From: Deltaproteobacteria bacterium
GTDB lineage: Bacteria > Myxococcota_A > Polyangia > Polyangiales > Ga0077539
Length of the DNA: 64,000 nucleotides
Direction: 5' to 3'
Assembly (NCBI GenBank): GCA_016704445.1
Contig: JADJAE010000011.1
Coordinates: 150,712-214,711, forward strand
The position numbers and the translations under genes were made by a program. This document shows positions 46,323-54,693 of this stretch, piece after piece; positions within the stretch are counted from its first letter, which is position 1, and the number at the start of each line of letters is the position of its first letter. The notes beneath the pieces are model-generated. The model saw nothing but the letters and a program-made list of their open reading frames with translations. It searched no databases and was not told where the DNA came from.

Positions 46323-47443
46323 AGCGAGGCCCCCTCGACGGCGCGCACCGCGTCGCGCAGCGCGTGACCGACCGTCTCGACCTCGGCCACCTCGAGCTCG
46401 CTGTGCACCGGGATGGACAGCACCTCCGCGCACGCCCGCTCGGCGTTGGGAAACTCCCCGGGGCGGTGCCCGAGCGAGGCGAAGACCTTCTGGTAGGGCA
46501 TCGGCATCGGGTAGTAGACTTCGCTCCCGACGCCCTTCGCGCGCAGCGCGGCGGAGATCGCGTCGCGCCTAGGGTGGCGGATGGTGAACTGCGCGTACAC
46601 GTGCCGCCCGTCGGGGTCGTCGGCCGGGAGCACGAGCTCCGCCGAGACGCCCTTGAGGGCCGCGCGAAGCCGGTCGGCGTGGTCGCGGCGGCGGGCGATG
46701 CGGGCCTCGTAGTGCGGGAGCTTCGCCCGCAGGATGGCGGCCTGGATCGGGTCGAGGCGGAAGTTGCCGCCCGGGAGTTCGTGCACGTTCTTGGCGGTGG
46801 CGCCGGTCACTCGCACCTTCTTCATCAGGTCGGCGAGCGTGGGGTCGTTGGTGACGCACGCGCCGCCGTCACCCGCGGCCCCGAGGGGCTTGGCGGGGAA
46901 GAAGCTGAAGCAGCCGATGACGCCGAGGGTGCCGGTGCGCCGGCCGTGGCGTTCGGCGCCGGCGGCCTGGGCGACGTCCTCGACGAGGTGGATGTTGCGG
47001 TCGCGCGCGAGGGCGGAGAGCGCGTCGGTGTCGGCGACGCGTCCGAAGAGGTGCACCGCGAGAATGGCGCGGGTCTTCGGGGTGATGCGCTCGGCGACGC
47101 GGGCCGGGTCGAGGTTGAAGGTCGCGAGGTCGATGTCGGCGAAGACCGGGGTCGCGCCGACGCGGTGGATGGCGCTGGCGGTCGCGAGGTAGCTGAAGGC
47201 CGTCGTGATGACCTCGTCGCCGGGCCCGATGCCGAGCGCCTGGAGCGCGACGACGATGGCGTCCGAGCCGTTGGAGACGCCGACCGCAGCGGCGGCGCCG
47301 CAGTACGCGGCGAACTCGCTCTGGAAGGCCTCCACCTCGGAGCCGAGGATGTATCCACCCGAGCGCAGCACGCGCAGGGCGGCCTCCTCGATCGGGCCTT
47401 GGAGCTGACGGTGTTCGCGGGCGGGGTCGGCGAGGTTGATCAC
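46319..47443 (-). CDS. DegT/DnrJ/EryC1/StrS aminotransferase, WbpE/WlbC-like
   Basis: A 374-residue PLP-dependent sugar aminotransferase. The PLP-Lys is expected in CFSFFPAKPLGAAGDGG (near residue 185); the EDVAQAAGA motif contacts the cofactor. In the WbpE role it aminates the 3-keto-UDP-GlcNAcA made by the neighbouring oxidoreductase, using glutamate. Its stop overlaps the oxidoreductase start by 4 bases. The start GTG at 47443 has GGAGG about 12 bases upstream. It is the first gene of the WbpE-WbpB-WbpD-type set. Confidence 0.9.
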   Translation of the reverse strand: MINLADPAREHRQLQGPIEEAALRVLRSGGYILGSEVEAFQSEFAAYCGAAAAVGVSNGSDAIVVALQALGIGPGDEVITTAFSYLATASAIHRVGATPVFADIDLATFNLDPARVAERITPKTRAILAVHLFGRVADTDALSALARDRNIHLVEDVAQAAGAERHGRRTGTLGVIGCFSFFPAKPLGAAGDGGACVTNDPTLADLMKKVRVTGATAKNVHELPGGNFRLDPIQAAILRAKLPHYEARIARRRDHADRLRAALKGVSAELVLPADDPDGRHVYAQFTIRHPRRDAISAALRAKGVGSEVYYPMPMPYQKVFASLGHRPGEFPNAERACAEVLSIPVHSELEVAEVETVGHALRDAVRAVEGASL

Positions 47444-47521
47444 GGCAGGAAAGGCCTCCTCGGGGGGTTACAGGCCGCGCCGTCTAGCATGAAGCGACGG
47501 GGGAGTGAACCGCTCCGCGAG

Positions 47522-47800
47522 TCAGCGAGGTCGGAGCTCGGTGCCGGCGTCGGCCCTCGCGCCGACGCCGCCGTCGAAGCCGGAGACCACGGCGGGGATC
47601 ACCTCGCGGCGGATCTTCGTGGCCACCCGGTCCCCCGCGGTGCGGAGGTCGACGCCGAGCTCGCGAGCCTCCTGGGTGCCGAGGATGCGGCGGGTGTGGT
47701 CCCAGAGGGTGCGGGTGCCGGTCAGGGGGATGAAGAAGTAGACGTACAGCACGACCAGGGTGACCATGCTCGACAGGATCCAGCGGGCCGCTCGGTACAT
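47522..47800 (-). CDS. Small membrane protein of unknown function
   Basis: A 92-residue protein with one N-terminal hydrophobic helix (WILSSMVTLVVLYVYFFIPL) and a charged cytoplasmic or periplasmic tail (TLWDHTRRILGTQEARELG, DRVATKIRREV). The ATG at 47800 starts just before the helix; an upstream in-frame ATG at 47860 would add a Cys/Ala-rich stretch. It lies 78 bases upstream of the sugar genes on the same strand and may be co-transcribed with them. No family recognised. Confidence 0.6.
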   Translation of the reverse strand: MYRAARWILSSMVTLVVLYVYFFIPLTGTRTLWDHTRRILGTQEARELGVDLRTAGDRVATKIRREVIPAVVSGFDGGVGARADAGTELRPR

Positions 47801-47853
47801 TCCACCGCCCAGGAGAGCGCGTCGCCCCGCGGTCGCGCAACATTCCAGCGCGC

Positions 47854-47883
47854 TTGACACGCCCGTCGCGCCGGTGGTGCTGT
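47854..47883 (+). promoter_or_regulatory. Possible promoter of the disordered-protein gene
   Basis: A perfect TTGACA (47854-47859) is followed after 18 bases by a weak TGCTGT (47878-47883), 32 bases before the ATG at 47915. The -10 match is poor. Confidence 0.3.
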
Positions 47884-47914
47884 CCCGCCGTCCATAAGCC
47901 TAGGAGAGCCCTCG

Positions 47915-48373
47915 ATGGCCGATCGACCCGTCCGCAAAGCCCCGCAACGACCCGCCCAGAGCGCCGCCGCTCGCCCCTCGCCCAATGATCCGAAGGGCTA
48001 CCGCGGCCCCGGGTTTCGCGACGCTCCGACCTACGATTACAAGATCGACTATGCGGGGCTCCCCAAGGACGAGGAGGAGGACGCCTCGCTCGCTCCCCCC
48101 GCCGGTCCTGCGCTCCCGAGCGCGGTGCTCACCTCGCACGAGGCCCACAACCGCGGCGGCCGCTCGCCCCGCGGAATGGGCGGCCGTCGCCCGGACCGCG
48201 GAGGCACCGACCCCAACGCCTACCGCAGCCCCGGCTTCAGCGAGCAGCGCGACGCGCGCTTCCGCGGGCACCCGATGACCCGCGGAGACATCGGTCCGGC
48301 CCCTGGCGCGGACGCCCCGACCGAGGGCGAAGAGGTCGTCGAGGCCGAGCAGCCCAAGCCCCCGACCGACTGA
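47915..48373 (+). CDS. Disordered basic protein with a repeated DPxxYRxPGF motif
   Basis: A 152-residue hydrophilic protein, rich in Pro, Gly, Arg and Asp, without signal peptide or helix. Two copies of a short motif stand out: DPKGYRGPGFRD (about residues 25-36) and DPNAYRSPGFSE (about 100-110). The C-terminus is acidic and Pro-rich (EGEEVVEAEQPKPPTD). AGGAG lies 9 bases before the ATG, and the downstream gene fbp converges. No family recognised; a docking or regulatory peptide role is only a guess. Confidence 0.6.
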   Translation: MADRPVRKAPQRPAQSAAARPSPNDPKGYRGPGFRDAPTYDYKIDYAGLPKDEEEDASLAPPAGPALPSAVLTSHEAHNRGGRSPRGMGGRRPDRGGTDPNAYRSPGFSEQRDARFRGHPMTRGDIGPAPGADAPTEGEEVVEAEQPKPPTD

Positions 48374-48401
48374 CCCCCAAGCCCCCCTTCGCTCTCCCTC
48401 T

Positions 48402-49436
48402 CTACGACTCCTCTCGGAGGAATCGCTCGGCCTCGGCGACGTCCTCCGCGCTCCCGATGTACAGCGGAACCCGCTGGTGCAGCGAGGTCGGCGCGACGTC
48501 GAGGATGCGGCTGGTCCCGGTGGAGGCGGCCCCGCCTGCGGCCTCGCAGAGGAAGGCCATCGGGGCGGCCTCGTAGAGCAGCCGCAGCTTGCCCTGCGGG
48601 CTCTTCTTGTCCGCGGGGTACGCGAACACGCCGCCCTTGAGCAGCGTGCGGTGGAAGTCCGCCACCAGCGAGCCGACGTAGCGCGCGGAGTACGGCGTCC
48701 CCATGGTGCCGTCGCCGTTGGGCTTCGGGGTCTGCATGTCGGTGATCCAACGGCGCAGGCCCGCGGGCCAGAGCAGCGAGTTGCCCTCGTTGACCGAGTA
48801 GATCTTCCCCTTCTTGGGGATGCGGATGTTCTCGTGCGAGAGGAAGAACTCGCCGACGGCCGGGTCGAGCGTGAAGCCGTGGACGCTCTCGCCCATGCTG
48901 TACACGAGCACCGTGCTGGAGCCGTAGATGACGTAGCCCGCAGCGACCTGCGAGGCGCCTCGCTGGAGGCAGTCGGCCTCGGTGCCGTGACGCCCCACCG
49001 TGATGCGACGGTGGATCGAGAAGATGGTGCCGATGTTGATGTCGACGTCGATGTTGGAGCTGCCGTCGAGCGGGTCGAACATCAGCACGTACTTCCCCGT
49101 CTGGAACTGATCGGGGATGCGGACGATGCCCTCGTTCTCCTCGCTGGCCATCACGCAGAGGTGGCCTCCCGCCTCGACCGAGCGGATGAGCACGTTGTTG
49201 GCGAACTCATCCAGCTTCTGGACCTCCTCGCCCTGCACGTTCTTCTCCCCGGTGAGGCCGAGGATGCCGGCGAGGCCCGCCGAGCGGACGCGCGAGTTGA
49301 TCACCTTCGCCGCCAGCGCGATCTGCTGGAAGAGCCCGGTGAAGTCCCCGGTCGCCCCCGGGATCGCGAGCTGCTGCTCCAGGATGTGTCGCTCCAGGGT
49401 GATGCCCTGCGTCGAGAGTGCCGAGCCTACGTACAT
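48402..49436 (-). CDS. fbp: Class I fructose-1,6-bisphosphatase
   Basis: A 344-residue gluconeogenic enzyme that removes the 1-phosphate of fructose 1,6-bisphosphate. The metal-binding motif DPLDGSSNIDVD (near residue 120) and the conserved C-terminal segment KLRLLYEAAPMAF are present. The ATG at 49436 has AGGAGG upstream, and an in-frame extension from 49499 is Arg-rich and not conserved. It contributes, with gap-pgk-tpiA at the window end, to central carbon flow. Confidence 0.95.
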   Translation of the reverse strand: MYVGSALSTQGITLERHILEQQLAIPGATGDFTGLFQQIALAAKVINSRVRSAGLAGILGLTGEKNVQGEEVQKLDEFANNVLIRSVEAGGHLCVMASEENEGIVRIPDQFQTGKYVLMFDPLDGSSNIDVDINIGTIFSIHRRITVGRHGTEADCLQRGASQVAAGYVIYGSSTVLVYSMGESVHGFTLDPAVGEFFLSHENIRIPKKGKIYSVNEGNSLLWPAGLRRWITDMQTPKPNGDGTMGTPYSARYVGSLVADFHRTLLKGGVFAYPADKKSPQGKLRLLYEAAPMAFLCEAAGGAASTGTSRILDVAPTSLHQRVPLYIGSAEDVAEAERFLREES

Positions 49437-49515
49437 CGCTACCGCTCCTCCTGTCCGTGTCCTACGGGCCGCCAAGGGCCGCCGTGCAGGTTCTTGCACG
49501 GCCCTCGTCAGGCCA

Positions 49516-50349
49516 TCAATGGGTGTCTGCGCCGTCTTCCGCCAGTAGCCTCGCCGCCGCGATCGTCTCCGGCTTCACCCGCCCGTCGCGCGCCAGCGGC
49601 ACGAGCACGCGCGCCAGCACCGCCCGATAGAGCGCCCGCACCGTCGGATCGTCGGCCATCACCGCGAGGTGCCGGGCCACGGTCTCGGTGTCGTCGCGCA
49701 GCAGCGGCGAGGCGAGCGAGGCGTCGGGCCCGAGGTGCTGGATGTTCCTAGCGACGCTCACCAGCAGCGAGGCCGTCGCCGCGCGAAGGTCCTCTTCCGA
49801 GGGCGTCGGCTGGACGGCCCCGGCCAGCAGCCACGCCGCGCCCTGGGCGAGCGCCACCGCGCCGGAGGCCACGAGCGCCGCGCCCGCGTGGTAGCGAGAG
49901 CGGTCGACCGCCTCGGCGACGATGAGGGTCCCCCCGGCCAGCGCGGCGATGTCCCTCGCCGACGCCACCGCGGCCGGATCGCCCTCGACCATGAAGGCCG
50001 CGCCGGAGAGCGAGCCCGGCGGGTCGAGGGTCGCGATGGCCGCCAGGGGGTGCAGCGCGCCGACCGCCGCGCCCGCGCCGCGAGCGGGCTCGAGCTCCGC
50101 GAGGCCCCGAGCGCCCGCGAGGTGCAGCACCACGTCGCCAGGGCGAAGCGCCGGGAGCAGCATCTTACAGACCGTGGTAATCGCCTGGTCGCTGACGGCG
50201 AGGATCCACACCATGGACTCGTCGCGCAGGCGCTCGGGCGCGACGCCCCGGGCCGGATATCCAGCGGCCGGGACGGCGTGGGTGCGGGCGAGCGCCAGGA
50301 AGGCCCGGCCCATGCGCCCGAGGCCCACGACCATCCACGGCGCCGTCAC
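49516..50349 (-). CDS. DUF2520-like NAD-binding protein
   Basis: A 277-residue protein with an N-terminal Rossmann start (MVVGLGRMGRAFLALAR) and a helical C-terminal domain (YHAGAALVASGAVALAQG) like that of ketopantoate or pyrroline-5-carboxylate reductases. It resembles the DUF2520 group. The reaction is unknown. The GTG start at 50349 overlaps the stop of nadD by 4 bases (GTGA), so nadD and this gene are translationally coupled; a role near NAD or envelope metabolism is possible but unproved. Confidence 0.75.
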   Translation of the reverse strand: MTAPWMVVGLGRMGRAFLALARTHAVPAAGYPARGVAPERLRDESMVWILAVSDQAITTVCKMLLPALRPGDVVLHLAGARGLAELEPARGAGAAVGALHPLAAIATLDPPGSLSGAAFMVEGDPAAVASARDIAALAGGTLIVAEAVDRSRYHAGAALVASGAVALAQGAAWLLAGAVQPTPSEEDLRAATASLLVSVARNIQHLGPDASLASPLLRDDTETVARHLAVMADDPTVRALYRAVLARVLVPLARDGRVKPETIAAARLLAEDGADTH

Positions 50350-50894
50350 GGGGCTCCGTAGAGGCGATGCTCGCGCGCGTATTCGATGACCCGCCGAGGG
50401 ACGACGTCGTCGACGGCGAGGCCCCTGGCGAGGCGGCTGCGGACCTCCGTCGAGGACACCTGCGGGATCACCGACGGCGGGGCGTCGGCGTGGGCGTGGC
50501 CGAGACGCCCGAGCACCAGCGGGGGGGCCATGCGGACGATCTCGGGCCAGCCGAACCAGCGCTCGGTCTCGTTGAGGATGTCGGCGCCGATGATCAGCCG
50601 GAGCGACCAGTCAGGGTGCGCGGCGGTGAGCGCTCGGAGGGTGTAGAGCGTGCGCGAGGTCTCACCCATCTCCTGCTCGATGGCGGAGACCTCGACGTGG
50701 CGCAGGTGCTCGAAGGCCCGCTCGCACATGGCCTTGCGGTGCGTGAAGGGCGCGAGCTCCTTGCCCAGGGGGTGGTCGAAGCAGGGCACCACGAGCACGC
50801 GGTCGATGGGCTGCGTGGCGAGCACGTAGGACACCGCGAGGACGTGGGACACGTGGGGCGGGTTGAAGCTCCCGCCGAAGAAGCCGACGTTCAT
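50346..50894 (-). CDS. nadD: Nicotinate-nucleotide adenylyltransferase
   Basis: A 182-residue nucleotidyltransferase that joins nicotinate mononucleotide to ATP in NAD synthesis. The N-terminal motif GGSFNPPHVSH (residues 7-17) has the HxGH-like site, and VSSTEVRSRL near residue 147 is the C-terminal ISSTxxR-type ATP motif. It starts 92 bases from the divergent glmU, so the promoters share that space. The next gene overlaps its stop. Confidence 0.93.
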   Translation of the reverse strand: MNVGFFGGSFNPPHVSHVLAVSYVLATQPIDRVLVVPCFDHPLGKELAPFTHRKAMCERAFEHLRHVEVSAIEQEMGETSRTLYTLRALTAAHPDWSLRLIIGADILNETERWFGWPEIVRMAPPLVLGRLGHAHADAPPSVIPQVSSTEVRSRLARGLAVDDVVPRRVIEYAREHRLYGAP

Positions 50895-50986
50895 GCTGGG
50901 CGCAGCCTAGCCCAAGGACGATTCCGGCGCGCGGCCGCGTGATAGAACCGCCGTCCCCAAAGACCTTCCACCTACGAGGAGTCCAC

Positions 50987-52375
50987 ATGAACGGTCGCTG
51001 CACGATCATCCTGGCCGCGGGCCAGGGAACCCGAATGAAGAGCGCGCTGCCCAAGGTGCTGCACCGGGTCGCGGGCGTGGCGATGGTCCACTGGTCGATC
51101 GAGGCGGCGCTCGCGGCGGGCTCGGACGATGTCGTGCTCGTCGTGGGGCATGGGCGCGAGGCGGTCGCCGAGGCCGTGAAGGCGCGCTTCGGAGAGCGCG
51201 TGCGCTTCGCCGTGCAGACCGAGCAGCGGGGCACCGCCGACGCGGTGCGGGCGGGGATGACGGAGGTCCCAGCTACGGCGACGGAGGTGCTGATCACCTA
51301 CGGGGACGTGCCGTGCGTGCCCGCCGAGGCGCTGCGCCAGCTCATCGAGGCGCGCGCCCGCTCGGGCGCACCGCTGGCGATGATCACCACCGAGGTCTCC
51401 GACCCGACGGGCTACGGTCGCGTGCTGCGCGACGAGGCTGGGGCCATTCGCGCGATTCGCGAGCACAAGGACTGCTCCTCCGAGGAGCGCGCCGTGCGCT
51501 GCGTGAACCCCGGCCTCTACGTGGCGGGCAGGGAGTTCCTCGCCGGGTCTCTCGGGAAGATCGGCTCGACCAACTCGCAAGGTGAGTTCTACCTCACCGA
51601 CCTGGTGGAGATCGCGGCGAGCGAAGGCGGCGTCGGGGAGCTCGCCTGGGAGCCCATCTCGCTGCGAGGGGTGAACGACCGGGCCGAGCTCGCGGCGACC
51701 GAGGCCTACCTCTGGCAGCGCATCGCGGACGGCCATCGCCGCGCGGGGAGCACCGTGGCTCCGGGCGCGTGCATCGACCGCGATGTCACCGTCGAGGCGG
51801 GCGTCACCATCGGCCCCAACGTGGTGCTGCGCGGCGCGACCTCGCTCGGCAGCGGGACCACCGTCGACGCGGGCTGCGTGCTGGAGGACGCCTCCATCGG
51901 TCGCGACGTGCTGCTCAAGCCGTACACGCTGGTGACGCGCTGCGAGGTGCACGAGGGGGCTCAGCTCGGCCCCTTCGCCCACCTGCGACCGGAGAGCGTG
52001 GTCGAGGCCGGGGCGCACGTGGGCAACTTCGTCGAGCTGAAGAAGACCCGGCTCGGCAAGGGGGCCAAGGCCAACCACCTCGCCTACCTCGGCGACGGCG
52101 TGGTGGGCCCGAAGGCCAACATTGGCGCCGGGACGATCTTCTGCAACTACGACGGCTTCCGTAAGCACGTGACCACCATCGAGGAGGGAGCGTTCATCGG
52201 CTCCAACAGCTCGCTCGTGGCCCCGGTGACCATCGGCAAGAACTCCTACGTGGGCTCAGGATCGGTGGTGACCCGGGACGTCCCGGAGGACGCCCTCGCG
52301 ATCGGCCGTGCCAAGCAGGAGAACAAGGAAGGCTACGGCAAGCGTCTCCGAGAGCGCTTCGCTCCGAAGCGCTGA
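50987..52375 (+). CDS. glmU: Bifunctional UDP-N-acetylglucosamine pyrophosphorylase / glucosamine-1-phosphate acetyltransferase
   Basis: A 462-residue enzyme that makes UDP-GlcNAc for peptidoglycan and LPS. The N-terminal uridyltransferase carries LAAGQGTRMKSALPKVLH; the C-terminal acetyltransferase is a left-handed beta-helix with repeats such as GVTIGPNVVLRGATSLGSGT and the catalytic-site region around GAHVGNFVELKKTRLGKGAK. The ATG at 50987 follows CGAGGAG; an earlier in-frame ATG at 50939 is less likely. Its last 43 bases overlap the 3' end of the convergent Cys-rich gene. Confidence 0.97.
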   Translation: MNGRCTIILAAGQGTRMKSALPKVLHRVAGVAMVHWSIEAALAAGSDDVVLVVGHGREAVAEAVKARFGERVRFAVQTEQRGTADAVRAGMTEVPATATEVLITYGDVPCVPAEALRQLIEARARSGAPLAMITTEVSDPTGYGRVLRDEAGAIRAIREHKDCSSEERAVRCVNPGLYVAGREFLAGSLGKIGSTNSQGEFYLTDLVEIAASEGGVGELAWEPISLRGVNDRAELAATEAYLWQRIADGHRRAGSTVAPGACIDRDVTVEAGVTIGPNVVLRGATSLGSGTTVDAGCVLEDASIGRDVLLKPYTLVTRCEVHEGAQLGPFAHLRPESVVEAGAHVGNFVELKKTRLGKGAKANHLAYLGDGVVGPKANIGAGTIFCNYDGFRKHVTTIEEGAFIGSNSSLVAPVTIGKNSYVGSGSVVTRDVPEDALAIGRAKQENKEGYGKRLRERFAPKR

Positions 52376-53944
52376 CGACGCCACGAGAGCGCCGCGAAGA
52401 GCCCCGCCAGCAGCGCGGGGCCGCGCCCGCTCGGAGCCGTCCCACCCACCCGACAGCCGCACCCATCCTTCTGCTCGTAGACCGCCACCAGCCCGTCGTC
52501 GGTCGCGGCGTCGATCTTCGCGCCGGCGTCCGGCTCCTCCGGCGGAACATCCCTCGCCCCGAGGTCGAAGAACCCCACGTCCGCGAGCGGCGTGGCGTCC
52601 CTCGGGACGCCCCCATCGGGCACCGGGATGGTCACGCATCGCCCCATCTCGCAGCGCTCCCCGCCCGGGCAGCGAGCGCCCTCGCAGGCGTCCACGCAGC
52701 GCCCCTCGACGCAGGTGGTGCCCACGCCGCAGGCCACCGTGGCGCAGGCCGTCGCGCGGCAGCGCCCGTCCGACCCGCAGGCCTGTCCGTCGGCGCATCG
52801 ACGACACTCGCAGCGAGGGACGCACACGCCGTCGACGCAGGCCTGGTCGCTGTCGCAGCTCACGCTCGCGCAGGCGTCGACGCAGCGGCCGCCCCGGCAG
52901 AGCGATCCCGCCGGGCACGTGATGCCCTCGCAGGCCCCTACGCAGCGGCCGCCCTCGCAGCGCTGGCTGGCCCCGCAGGTGACGGTCTCGCACGCCGCCT
53001 CGACGCAGGTCCCTCGGTCGGTGCAGCGCAGCCCCGGGAAGCACCCGAGCTCGCCCATGCAGCGGTCGACGCAGACGCCCCGGTCGCAGACCATCCGCGC
53101 CCCGCAGAGGCCGTCGCCCTCGTCGACCATGCCGTTGCAGTCGTTGTCGACGCCGTCGCAGCGCTCCGCCGAGGCGGTCACCGAGCCGACGCAGACGAGC
53201 GCTCCAGCGCGGCACTGGAAGGTGCCCGCGCCGCAGGCGCCCTGCATGGAGGTCATACAGCTCGCGCCGCCGCCGGTGCACACGATCTCGTCGACGAGCG
53301 CGATGAAGTCGGTGAAGTTGTTGTCGCCGCCGGAGTAGAGGTCCTCCCAGGCGAAGTAGAACGAGCGGGGCCTGACCCTCGAGTCGTAGGTCAGCAGGTG
53401 GATGTACGAAGGGTCCGTGCCCGAGTTGTCGGGGTTGTATCCCCGCTCGGAGAAGAACGACCAGCCGGTGCGCGAGAGGTCGGCGCAGCAGGCGCCTCGG
53501 AGCATCGCCCGAGGACATCCGCCTTCGGGAGTGCGCAGGAAGAAGCCGATCTCGCCGCCCAGGTACTGGGGATTGCCCCGGAGGTTGAGGTGAACTGCTG
53601 TCCCGGCATCGCGTCGCAAGGGATCAGCACCTGCTCGGGGCGCACCCGGGCGGGGGATTGCTCCGCGAGGGGGTCACGCCCGGCCGCACGTTGTACCAGC
53701 CGAACACGTTGCGAAAGGCCGCGTTGCCGCGGGTGATCAGCGTGAACGTCAGGTTGCATCCGGGCACGAAGCGCTCGGGCACGATGGCGGCGTCTTCGCG
53801 CACCCGGATGGCGCTCTCGCCGCGGGCGTTGAAGATCTCCTGGAGCTGGTTGCCGACCGGGATCTGCGCGCCGTTGGGCTGGTTGATGGCGAGCGCGGAT
53901 GAGGACAGCAGCAGCGAGGTGAGGAAGAGGGACGCGACGCGCAT
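52333..53944 (-). CDS. Secreted Cys-rich protein with MYXO-CTERM-like tail, frameshifted
   Basis: About 537 residues once two missing bases are restored (near 53670-53675, in a C run, and near 53598-53604). The start at 53944 gives a signal peptide (LFLTSLLLSSSALA). A beta domain (DUF4114-like, from memory) and a MopE-like GVDNDCNGMVDEGD segment follow, then seven or so Cys-rich units of about 25 residues with the pattern CxxVxCGxxxxCxxGRC. The tail GCGCRVGG plus hydrophobic helix and Arg-rich end is MYXO-CTERM-like, implying surface anchoring. It overlaps the glmU 3' end by 43 bases. The breaks are probably sequence errors. Confidence 0.72.
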
Positions 53945-54008
53945 GAAGGCCTCCCGATCGACGGATGCGGGAGGTTGTACCGCGGCGGATGCGTTCGCCG
54001 CGAGGCGT

Positions 54009-54368
54009 TCAGGCGGCGGCGGCGCGACCGCTGACGAGGGCCTTGAGCGCGGCGGTCATCGCGGCGTCGGGGCGCTTCGGCAGGTTGCGAAGGCGGTCGT
54101 AGGTGAAGGCCAGCTGCTCCATGACCGCCTGCGACTTCGGATCGCGCCGGACCGGGACATCCAGCGACTGCACCCAGGCCACCAGCGCCATGGCGCCGGC
54201 GTAGGCGCCCTCGCGGTGGGGCTTGCAGGTCGCCCGGGTCACCCAGTAGCGCTCATGACCGTCTGCGGACTCCCGCCACATCTCGAGCGTCGCCTTCCGG
54301 CCGCCCTCGGCCGGGGCCCAGGTGAACAGATACCCGGCAGCGCGAAAGAAGCGTTCAGTGTCGGTCAT
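54009..54368 (-). CDS. Uncharacterised small protein, paralogue of the gene at 18935-19285
   Basis: A 119-residue protein sharing with the 18.9 kb gene the pattern RAAG-aromatic-xFTW, a central Trp-Arg then YWVT, and the helix AMALVAWVQSL. No signal peptide or membrane helix is visible. The ATG at 54368 (MTDTERFFRAAGY) gives an N-terminus aligned with that of its paralogue, so it is preferred over an in-frame ATG at 54449, which would add a Pro/Ala-rich tail. The two genes lie about 35 kb apart and share no neighbours. Function unknown. Confidence 0.65.
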   Translation of the reverse strand: MTDTERFFRAAGYLFTWAPAEGGRKATLEMWRESADGHERYWVTRATCKPHREGAYAGAMALVAWVQSLDVPVRRDPKSQAVMEQLAFTYDRLRNLPKRPDAAMTAALKALVSGRAAAA

Positions 54369-54693
54369 GGGGTGGGGCCTCGGTGGTTCAGGGGTGTCGA
54401 GGAAACCTTCTGGAGCTCTGGATTGTTCCGCCAGCAAGGCATGGGCCACCAGATGGACGTCTGGCTGCTCGTCAGCGTCGGCCCTGACGGGTCGCAGCCG
54501 CGGTGGGAATTCTCCGTGTCTTCGAGGTCACCTGGGGTGGTGCGAGGCCTGCGCCGTCCAGCCACACCGTGGCAGGGATGCACTCACGAGTGTCCATGCA
54601 CGACTTGCGTGGTCGCTGGGAGCCGCGCAAGCGATGCATGGAGGACGATGAGGGTTTGACGCGCGCTCCGCCCCCGGTGCAACCCTGTCGCCG
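54369..54693. other. 325-base region without an assigned gene
   Basis: Lies between the small paralogue (minus) and the esterase (plus), so it should contain divergent promoters. A 72-residue plus-strand frame at 54441-54659 begins MGHQMDVWLLVSVGPDGSQP, which looks partly protein-like, but its second half is unconvincing and no family is recognised. TTGACG near 54656 has no good -10 partner. No repeats or clear hairpin were found. Confidence 0.3.

Noticed and set aside
43094..47443. Complete O-antigen cluster
   Set aside because: Only three sugar enzymes are present; no polymerase, flippase or glycosyltransferase lies beside them.
54441..54659. A 72-codon plus-strand gene
   Set aside because: Its start looks protein-like, but the second half has no support and no family is recognised; noted only within the gap entry.
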